This document shows positions 1 to 4,918 of a DNA stretch of 6,501 nt, piece by piece. The position numbers were made by a program, and so were the translations under genes. The notes under the pieces are model-generated. The model worked only from the letters and a program-made list of their open reading frames with translations, made no database searches and was not told the DNA's origin. Source of the DNA: Alphaproteobacteria bacterium (lineage in GTDB: Bacteria > Pseudomonadota > Alphaproteobacteria > UBA6615). The first letter of the stretch is position 1, and every line of letters starts with the position of its first letter. Location of the stretch: contig JABDJY010000376.1 in assembly GCA_013003285.1 (NCBI GenBank), positions 1 to 6,501 of the forward strand, read 5' to 3'.

Positions 1-1461
1 CAACATCTCTTCGGGAATTTCATCGCGCGGCATGACCGAGGTCAACTTGGGCCGGCCCTCGGTCAGGGTGCCGGTCTTGTCGACGATCAGCAGATCGACC
101 TTGGCCAGGGTCTCCAACGCCTCGGCATCGCGCACCAACACGCCGGCCTGCGCGCCGCGCCCGGTGGCCACCATGATCGAGATCGGCGTCGCCAGGCCAA
201 GCGCGCAAGGGCACGCGATGATCAGCACCGACACGGCGGCGACAATGGCGAATGCCATCGACGGCGGCGGACCCCAGATCGCCCAGACGATAAACGCCCC
301 GATCGCGACGGCGACAACGATCGGAACGAAATAGGCCGCCACCAGATCGGCGAGCCGCTGGATCGGCGCCCGGCTGCGCTGCGCCTGGGCGACCAATTGG
401 ACGATCTGCGACAGCATGGTCTCGGCCCCGACCCGCTCGGCCCGCATGATGAAGCCGCCGGTGCCGTTCAAGGTGCCGCCGATGACCGTATCGCCGGCGG
501 ACTTCTCCACCGGGATCGATTCGCCGGTGACCATGGATTCGTCGAGGACGCTATGGCCCTCAAGCACTTCGCCATCGACCGGCACCGCATCGCCAGGGCG
601 CACCCGCAGCCGGTCGCCGGCGATGACCTGGTCGAGGGTAATTTCTTCGTCACTGCCATCGTCGCGCACGCGCCAAGCAGTCTTCGGCGCCAAATCGAGC
701 AAGGCTCGGAGCGCACCGCCGGTGCGTTCGCGCGCACGCAATTCCAGCATCTGGCCCAGCAGCACCAAGACGATGATGACGCCAGCGGCCTCGAAATAGA
801 TTTCCACCCGACCGGCTGCGTCACGAAATCGCGCGGGGAAAATATCCGGCGCGATCACCGCGACCGAACTGTAGAGAAAGGCCGCGCCGGTGCCGATGGC
901 GATCAGCGTGAACATATTGGGGTTCAAGGTGAGGATAGAGGCCCAACCGCGTTGGAAGAACGGCCAGCCGCACCACAGAACCACCGGCGCCGCCAGAACG
1001 AGCTGGGTCCAGCCGAACGAGGCGCCCGGCAGGATTCCGTGAAACGAGAGGCCTGGCAGCATTTCCCCCATGGCCATGATCAACAACGGCAGCGCGAAGA
1101 CCACACCGACCCAGAACCGGCGGGTGAAGTCGATGAGCTCATAGTTGGGCGCTGCCTCGGCGGTCACCATCATGGGCTCGAGCGCCATGCCGCAGATCGG
1201 GCAACTCCCCAGCTCGACCTGCACAATTTCGGGATGCATGGGGCAGGTATATTCGGCATCCGCCGGCGCATTCTCCGCCGCCCGGCGATGGGCGCCGCTG
1301 AGATAATGGTCGGGATCGCCGCTGAACTTGGTCAGGCAGCCCTGGCCGCAGAAATGATAGGTCGCACCGCCATGGTCATGGTGATGCGGCGTCGCAGCCG
1401 GGTCCACATCCATATTGCAGACCGGATCTTTCACGGTTTCGATAATGTCGGCTTGGGGCAT
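1..1461 (-). CDS. copA: Copper/silver-exporting P1B-type ATPase with YHS and HMBD N-terminus (3' end outside window)
   Basis: This is the N-terminal 487 residues of an inner-membrane heavy-metal pump that exports Cu(I), possibly Ag(I), from the cytoplasm using ATP. The reading frame stays open to base 1, so the ATP-binding domain end and last helices are missing. Visible in order: a YHS domain (about 10-52, DPVCNM at 12-17, Cys38 and Cys42) with a His-rich insert HHHDH at 26-30; a heavy-metal-binding domain (71-92, YTCPMHPE and CPICGM); hydrophobic segments near 114-134, 152-170, 181-204 and 219-240; the actuator-domain motif TGES at 312-315; the transmembrane metal site CPC at 417-419; and the phosphorylation motif DKTGT with Asp461. 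CPC with the CueR neighbour fits the Cu(I) class. The usual N-terminal HMA (CxxC) domain is absent, replaced by YHS plus HMBD. The ATG is chosen because AAAAGG lies 7 nt upstream (1469-1474). It is the third gene of the cueR operon, 16 nt after the cytochrome stop. Confidence 0.96.
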   Translation of the reverse strand, partial: MPQADIIETVKDPVCNMDVDPAATPHHHDHGGATYHFCGQGCLTKFSGDPDHYLSGAHRRAAENAPADAEYTCPMHPEIVQVELGSCPICGMALEPMMVTAEAAPNYELIDFTRRFWVGVVFALPLLIMAMGEMLPGLSFHGILPGASFGWTQLVLAAPVVLWCGWPFFQRGWASILTLNPNMFTLIAIGTGAAFLYSSVAVIAPDIFPARFRDAAGRVEIYFEAAGVIIVLVLLGQMLELRARERTGGALRALLDLAPKTAWRVRDDGSDEEITLDQVIAGDRLRVRPGDAVPVDGEVLEGHSVLDESMVTGESIPVEKSAGDTVIGGTLNGTGGFIMRAERVGAETMLSQIVQLVAQAQRSRAPIQRLADLVAAYFVPIVVAVAIGAFIVWAIWGPPPSMAFAIVAAVSVLIIACPCALGLATPISIMVATGRGAQAGVLVRDAEALETLAKVDLLIVDKTGTLTEGRPKLTSVMPRDEIPEEML

Positions 1462-1477
1462 TGTGGCGCCTTTTGGC

Positions 1478-1927
1478 CTATTGGCTCGCCGCGCGGCGGT
1501 TGATCGATTCCTGCTGGCGGCGGATTCGTTCGGGCCAGCGGCTCTTGATGTAGGCCAGCACTGCCCAAATCTGTTCGTCGCTTAAAATATCCTCGAAGGC
1601 CGGCATGTCGGACTCGATGTCCAACCCGGTGAATTTCGCCGTGCCCAGCTTGGTGATGCCGAACAGGGTGGCGTCGTCATGGTGCCAAGTATGGCCGCGC
1701 GCATTATGCGGCGGCGCCGGCAGCCGGCCGAATTCATTGATCTGGCGCCAATTGGGCTGCCCCTCCAAATTGTCGCCGTGACATATGGCGCAACTCTTGG
1801 AGTAGACCCTGGCGCCGATGGTCAGCTCCTGCGGGCCGGCCGGTGGCGGCGCGTCTTCCGCCGCCATCGCCGGTAGAGGCAAGGCGAGGACCGGCGCAAG
1901 GGCAACAATGGCGAGACCCTTGGTCAT
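1478..1927 (-). CDS. Small secreted c-type cytochrome in the copper operon
   Basis: A 149-residue monohaem cytochrome c. It has a signal peptide with a hydrophobic core around residues 4-21 and a likely cleavage after AMA at 20-22, so the mature protein should be periplasmic. The haem-attachment motif CAICH is at 46-50 and the likely axial Met is Met108 in the DMPAF segment. The C-terminal helix (SDEQIWAVLAYIKSRWP, about 116-132) is typical of class I cytochromes. Between the two haem ligands is a His-rich stretch with His74, His79, His82 and His83, which might bind a metal as well; that is an inference. The start ATG overlaps the cueR stop by one base (TAATG), implying translational coupling, and copA follows 16 nt later. 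Its electron partner is unknown. Co-expression with a copper regulator and pump suggests a role in periplasmic Cu(I) oxidation or in protecting respiration under copper stress, but the sequence does not prove either. Confidence 0.93.
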   Translation of the reverse strand: MTKGLAIVALAPVLALPLPAMAAEDAPPPAGPQELTIGARVYSKSCAICHGDNLEGQPNWRQINEFGRLPAPPHNARGHTWHHDDATLFGITKLGTAKFTGLDIESDMPAFEDILSDEQIWAVLAYIKSRWPERIRRQQESINRRAASQ

Positions 1928-2319
1928 TATTCGGCCGCCGAGAAATTATCGAGGATGGGGCAATCGGGTCGGTCATCGCCATGGCATTTAGCGGCCAGGG
2001 TCGACAGCAGGGCGCGCATTTGGCCGAGTTCGGCGACCTTGCGGTCGATATCGGCGATCCGGTTGAGCGCGATTTCCTTGACGTCGGCGCTGCGCCGTCC
2101 GCGATCGGTGTAAAGCGACACCAGGGCCCTACAATCGGCCACCGTGAAGCCCAAATCGCGGGCGCGGTGGAGGAACCGCAACAAATGAACGTCGCGCTCA
2201 CCATAATCGCGGTAGCCATTGTCGCGCCGCCGCGCCGGGTCGACCAACCCAATTTCCTCGTAATAGCGGATGGTTTTTGGCGGCAGGCCCGATTGAAGTG
2301 CCGCTTCGCTGATATTCAT
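1927..2319 (-). CDS. cueR: CueR-type copper-responsive MerR-family transcriptional activator
   Basis: A cytoplasmic dimeric regulator that bends a promoter with an over-long spacer when Cu(I), Ag(I) or Au(I) binds. With the ATG at 2319 it is 130 residues. It opens with MNISEAA, followed by the winged helix-turn-helix (KTIRYYEEIGLV, NGYRDY), a long dimerisation helix, and the metal loop CHGDDRPDCPI near the C-terminus. In this numbering the two ligand cysteines are Cys112 and Cys120 and the serine linked to monovalent-metal selectivity is Ser77, the same numbers as in E. coli CueR. That match is the main reason for this start. An in-frame GTG at 2346 would add nine residues and has the better ribosome binding site (GGAGGG at 2357-2362, 10 nt upstream), so it remains a real alternative. 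The gene heads the operon cueR-cytochrome-copA and overlaps the cytochrome start by one base. The CueR-like promoter directly upstream implies autoregulation. Confidence 0.95.
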   Translation of the reverse strand: MNISEAALQSGLPPKTIRYYEEIGLVDPARRRDNGYRDYGERDVHLLRFLHRARDLGFTVADCRALVSLYTDRGRRSADVKEIALNRIADIDRKVAELGQMRALLSTLAAKCHGDDRPDCPILDNFSAAE

Positions 2320-2356
2320 GACGCTATCGCTCTGATTTCGGCGCACCCTGCGTGCG

Positions 2357-2362
2357 CCCTCC
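2357..2362 (-). promoter_or_regulatory. Strong Shine-Dalgarno (GGAGGG) upstream of cueR
   Basis: GGAGGG on the minus strand lies 10 nt before an in-frame GTG (2346) and 37 nt before the homology-favoured ATG (2319). The ATG itself has only a weak AGAG upstream. This site is therefore the main argument for the longer, GTG-initiated CueR. Confidence 0.5.
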
Positions 2363-2384
2363 GACTACCTGTATATAGGTAGTC
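2363..2384. repeat. Second inverted repeat over the -10 box and transcription start
   Basis: Eight-base arms GACTACCT (2363-2370) and AGGTAGTC (2377-2384) flank a 6-bp AT-rich centre, GTATAT. The element abuts the CueR operator, sharing base 2384, and covers the -10 box and predicted start site. The predicted start lies inside or beside the first arm, so the transcript would carry only part of it; a DNA-level protein site is likelier than an RNA hairpin. It could also be a by-product of promoter sequence. No known regulator is recognised. Confidence 0.5.
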
Positions 2385-2406
2385 CTTCCAGTAACTGGAA
2401 GGTCAA
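2376..2406 (-). promoter_or_regulatory. CueR-dependent promoter and operator of the cueR-cytochrome-copA operon
   Basis: Read on the minus strand: a -35 box TTGACC (2406-2401), a 19-bp spacer, and a -10 box TACCTA (2381-2376). A 19-20 bp spacer is the hallmark of MerR-family promoters. Centred in the spacer is a perfect palindrome, CCTTCCAGT-A-ACTGGAAGG (2384-2402), with 9-bp arms and a single central base. The stretch from the -35 box through GGAAGG closely resembles, from memory, the E. coli copA promoter bound by CueR. Transcription would start near 2368-2370, giving a leader of about 22 nt to the GTG or about 50 nt to the ATG of cueR. The site lies just beyond the stop codon of the upstream DM13 gene, so the operon has its own copper-inducible start. 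Confidence 0.88.
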
Positions 2407-2416
2407 GCAGTAGCGT

Positions 2417-3034
2417 TTACGATGTCGCCAGGGGCGCCGCGGCGAACAACACACCGAAGGCCCGGCACCACACCACAGCGCTGGCGAATTGGGACAGGTC
2501 GGTGCCCGCGGGCACGGTGTAGTTTTGATTGCCTATATTGCCCTTTAGCGGGCCCAAATCGACATATTCGCTATCCTTGACGTCGCCGGAGTCGGTGGGG
2601 TCGGGATGGCGCACCAGATAGACCCGCAGATCGGGACCGTTGGTCACTTTCAAATTCTCCAAACGCAGAACGTTGTCGGCATCGGTCAGCTTGAACAATT
2701 TGGCGTCGCCGGAACCGCGATGGATGGAATCCGCATCGCGGAATTGTCCGCTGGCCAGAAGCTGCGGTCCGGCCGGCGTCGCCGGCGCGGGCATATCGTC
2801 CATGCCCTCGTCCATCGCATGGTCGGGCATACCCAAAGCGGCGGTCAGTACATCATCGGCGATTTCCGCCTTACGCTCTTCCGTCATCTCGGCCAAGGCC
2901 GCTGGGGTCGGCACGCCGGGAAATGCTTCTTCGACAACTTCGTCGATAAACAGCGGCGAAACGAGTATCCACGCCACCGCGGCAATCACGACGACGCCGA
3001 TGGCGCCACCAGTGTATAAAAACTTTCGGTTCAT
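2417..3034 (-). CDS. Membrane-anchored DM13-domain protein
   Basis: A 205-residue protein with one N-terminal transmembrane helix (about 7-27) following MNRK, so the rest should face the periplasm. Residues about 93-203 form a DM13 domain, recognisable by SGQFRDADSIHRGSGDAKLF, GPDLRVYL (133-140), GPLKGNIGNQNY (161-172) and VVWCRAFGVLF with Cys190. DM13 has been proposed as a redox or electron-transfer domain with a conserved cysteine; its biochemistry is poorly known. The linker at 69-82 contains Met69, His72, Met74, Met78 and Met81 among acidic residues, a composition reminiscent of periplasmic copper-binding segments (inference). The start at 3034 is preferred because GGAAAGG (3043-3049) lies 8 nt upstream and the helix follows at once; an upstream ATG at 3130 would add an unlikely Arg-rich extension. 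It lies just upstream of, and co-directional with, the copper operon, but its own promoter was not recognised. Confidence 0.88.
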   Translation of the reverse strand: MNRKFLYTGGAIGVVVIAAVAWILVSPLFIDEVVEEAFPGVPTPAALAEMTEERKAEIADDVLTAALGMPDHAMDEGMDDMPAPATPAGPQLLASGQFRDADSIHRGSGDAKLFKLTDADNVLRLENLKVTNGPDLRVYLVRHPDPTDSGDVKDSEYVDLGPLKGNIGNQNYTVPAGTDLSQFASAVVWCRAFGVLFAAAPLATS

Positions 3035-3154
3035 GATCTCGGCCTTTCCAGTTTTACCCGCGCGATAGGACGAGGCGCGATTAAGTGCAGTTGATCCGGT
3101 TAACACCGGCCGCCGCCGGCTATTCCACACGCTCTTGTCGGTTCCGACGGGATC
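3035..3154. other. Intergenic gap between the LLM oxidoreductase and the DM13 gene
   Basis: 120 bases with no credible gene. A short GC stem (CCGGC at 3106-3110, GCCGG at 3115-3119, 4-nt loop) lies 36 bases past the end of the oxidoreductase gene, but no T-run follows it on the minus strand, so a terminator is only weakly possible. I found no convincing sigma-70, EcfG (GGAAC-N16/17-GTT) or CueR-type promoter for the DM13 gene. Confidence 0.4.
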
Positions 3155-4204
3155 TCAAAATTTGGGCATGACCTCGGTGGCGAACAAGTGCATGGAATCC
3201 CGCGCTAAATCGACCGGCATGTCATGAAAATTCACCTGCAGGGAGGCGACTTCAAACTCGCCCACGCGTTTTTGATAATCGGATATCTGATCGCTGATCT
3301 GCGCCGGCGTGCCGACCCACGCCGCGCCCTTTTCCACCTGACTTTCGAAACTTTCCTTCGCCAGGCCGGCGATCAGTTTGTCGTAGCCGGGATAGTCGTC
3401 GGACGACGCGCCGCCAACCCAGTCCGACGAGGCATCGACCAACGAGCTAAGATATTTGTTGATGCGCGTGCTGGCGTGGGCGACCGCCTCGTCGGCGTCG
3501 GGCCAGCAGAACATGTGGAAGGCCAGCATAACCCGCCCCTCGCCCGCATGGCCGGCTGCTTTCCAGGCGTCGCGATAGAGGCCAATCAGCTCGGCCATCT
3601 TGCCACCCGACAGCGGAATCGCCATCACCGCATGACCGGCCTTGCCGGCATTGACGAAGGATTCCGGTGTCGCAAAGGCGGCAATCCAAAATGGCGGGCG
3701 CGGTTTCTGGGTCGGCCGGGGCAGCGATGTGGTCGCCGGGAAGCTGTGAAATTCGCCCTCCGAGGCGAAGCCTTCGGTCTCCAGCAGGCCTTGGATCTGT
3801 GCCATGCCCTCGGCAAAACGGCTCTTGCTCTCGTCGAGCGACATTCCGAAGCGGGCAAATTCATGGGGCAGGAAAGCGCGCGCGAACCCAACTTCCAGCC
3901 GGCCGCCGGAGATGGCGTCGAGCATGCCGATCTCACCGGCCAGTTTCAGCGGACTGTTGAAAATCGGCAGGACCGCCCCGGTGATCAGGCGGGCCTTTTT
4001 CGTGCGTTGCGAGGCCGCGGTGAGAAACACGATCGGGTTGGGGCTGTAGCCGCCATAGGGGTGAAAATAATGTTCGACGATGCGCACATGGTCGTAGCCC
4101 AGCGTATCGGCCAGACCGACCAGCGACAGGCATTCGTCGAAATATTGATCGGCCGGCTTTATGTCGGGTCCCACGCAGGGGAAAAACTGCATACCAAACT
4201 TCAT
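3155..4204 (-). CDS. LLM-class (luciferase-like) flavin-dependent monooxygenase
   Basis: A 349-residue cytoplasmic enzyme of the bacterial-luciferase-like family, a TIM-barrel fold that uses reduced flavin (FMNH2 or F420) and usually O2 to oxidise an organic substrate. Family features seen: the first strand MKFGMQFFP; the segment EHYFHPYGGYSPNP (44-57); LDAISGGRLEVGFARAF (95-111) followed by PHEFARFG (113-120), the luciferase-family signature region; and GTPAQISDQI (298-307) near the C-terminus. The length is normal for the family. The start at 4204 is chosen because GGAGGG (4209-4214) lies 4 nt upstream and the family start is MKFG; an in-frame ATG 12 nt upstream overlaps that ribosome binding site, and the longest extension (4258) has no homology-like content. 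The substrate cannot be inferred: no flavin reductase or pathway partner is visible. It is divergent from the HPF-cold-shock gene. Confidence 0.94.
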   Translation of the reverse strand: MKFGMQFFPCVGPDIKPADQYFDECLSLVGLADTLGYDHVRIVEHYFHPYGGYSPNPIVFLTAASQRTKKARLITGAVLPIFNSPLKLAGEIGMLDAISGGRLEVGFARAFLPHEFARFGMSLDESKSRFAEGMAQIQGLLETEGFASEGEFHSFPATTSLPRPTQKPRPPFWIAAFATPESFVNAGKAGHAVMAIPLSGGKMAELIGLYRDAWKAAGHAGEGRVMLAFHMFCWPDADEAVAHASTRINKYLSSLVDASSDWVGGASSDDYPGYDKLIAGLAKESFESQVEKGAAWVGTPAQISDQISDYQKRVGEFEVASLQVNFHDMPVDLARDSMHLFATEVMPKF

Positions 4205-4264
4205 GGAACCCTCCATACCGGCCTCTCCGGGCCTTTGCGCAACATCGTCCCGCCACACCGTGGC

Positions 4265-4294
4265 TTAGTACCATCCGCGCTTGACCTAGAACAA
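4265..4294 (-). promoter_or_regulatory. Candidate sigma-70-type promoter for the LLM monooxygenase
   Basis: On the minus strand, TTGTTC (4294-4289) and TACTAA (4270-4265) are separated by 18 bp and would give a leader of about 55 nt. The boxes resemble the consensus, but this is motif reading only. TTGACC (4281-4286) and its inverse GGTCAA (4304-4309) also form a spaced inverted repeat around the upstream half. Confidence 0.4.
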
Positions 4295-4315
4295 TGTCCC
4301 ACCGGTCAATCGTCC

Positions 4316-4321
4316 TACAAT
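4316..4321 (+). promoter_or_regulatory. Candidate -10 box for the HPF-cold-shock gene
   Basis: TACAAT is a near-perfect -10 hexamer whose predicted start (about 4328) leaves an 18-nt leader with the ribosome binding site GGGAG (4336-4340). The -35 region at normal spacing (around 4293-4298) is poor, so an activator or alternative sigma factor may be needed, or the site may be spurious. Confidence 0.35.
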
Positions 4322-4345
4322 ATCCCAAAAACTCTGGGAGATAAC

Positions 4346-4918
4346 ATGCAAGTACCCTTACAAATCGATTTTCAAAATATGGACCGCTCGGATGCGGTCG
4401 AGACCAAAGTCCGCGAGCGGGCCGAAAAGCTTGAGCAGTTCTTTCCGCGTGTTATCGGATGCCGGGTCACCGTGGTGGCCCCCCATCGCCACCACCGCAA
4501 AGGAAAGCTCTACGAGGTCCACATCGACGTCGATGTTCCGGGCAAACATATCCTGGTCAATCACGCCGGCCCGAAAAACCATGCCCACGAAGATATCTAC
4601 GTCGCCCTGCGCGATGCCTTCGATGCGGCGCAGCGCCAATTGGAGGACCACTCCCGCAAGGTCCGCCAAAAGGTAAAGCACCACGAAGCGCCAACCCACG
4701 GTACCGTCTTGCGGCTGTTTGATTACGAAGGCTACGGATTTATCGAATTACCCGACGGCCAGGAGATTTACTTTCACCGCAATAGCGTCGTCGATGACGG
4801 CTTCGGTCGGTTGGAGGTTGGTCACGAGGTGCGGCTGGAAATCGCCGAAGGCGAAAGCGCCGAAGGCCCGCAAGCGAGTACGGTCCGTCCCATCGGCAAG
4901 CATCATATTGTCGATTAG
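4346..4918 (+). CDS. HPF/RaiA ribosome-hibernation domain fused to a cold-shock domain
   Basis: A 190-residue cytoplasmic protein with two modules. Residues about 3-108 match the HPF/RaiA (sigma-54 modulation, ribosome-associated inhibitor) fold, a beta-alpha-beta-beta-beta-alpha domain that binds the 30S decoding region and silences ribosomes: QVPLQIDFQNMDRSDAVETK, then VTVVAPHRHHRKGKLYEVHI, then the basic helix AFDAAQRQLEDHSRKVRQ. Residues about 118-184 form a cold-shock OB-fold: GTVLRLFDYEGYGFIELPDG with an RNP1-like GYGFIE (129-134) and an RNP2-like IYFHRNSV (141-148). The ATG at 4346 is supported by GGGAG 5 nt upstream and by the HPF domain starting immediately; the frame is open far upstream, but that is antisense to the monooxygenase gene. 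The cold-shock domain occupies the place of the C-terminal dimerisation domain of long HPF, so a different mode of action is likely. Its stop overlaps the stop of the convergent dehydrogenase gene. Confidence 0.93.
   Translation: MQVPLQIDFQNMDRSDAVETKVRERAEKLEQFFPRVIGCRVTVVAPHRHHRKGKLYEVHIDVDVPGKHILVNHAGPKNHAHEDIYVALRDAFDAAQRQLEDHSRKVRQKVKHHEAPTHGTVLRLFDYEGYGFIELPDGQEIYFHRNSVVDDGFGRLEVGHEVRLEIAEGESAEGPQASTVRPIGKHHIVD

Noticed and set aside
397..1503. 368-codon plus-strand open frame
   Set aside because: It lies opposite copA, whose frame carries TGES, CPC and DKTGT motifs. The plus-strand translation shows no domain and is a shadow.
3043..3052. CCTTTCCAGT upstream of the DM13 gene resembles one arm of the CueR operator
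   Set aside because: There is only one arm, with an extra T, no partner arm, and no -35/-10 pair with a long spacer. It coincides with the ribosome binding site.
3106..3119. GC-rich hairpin after the LLM monooxygenase gene as a rho-independent terminator
   Set aside because: The stem is only 5 bp and no T-tract follows on the minus strand, so it cannot be supported as a terminator.
3121..3154. GGAAC on the minus strand as an EcfG-type general stress promoter
   Set aside because: No GTT or CGTT-like element occurs at the required 16-17 bp spacing.
3224..4345. Plus-strand reading frame running open for over 370 codons in front of, and in frame with, the HPF-cold-shock gene
   Set aside because: It is antisense to the well-supported LLM monooxygenase, has low-complexity Arg/Gly-rich content without a recognisable domain, and the real start at 4346 has its own ribosome binding site. 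It is a GC-rich shadow frame.
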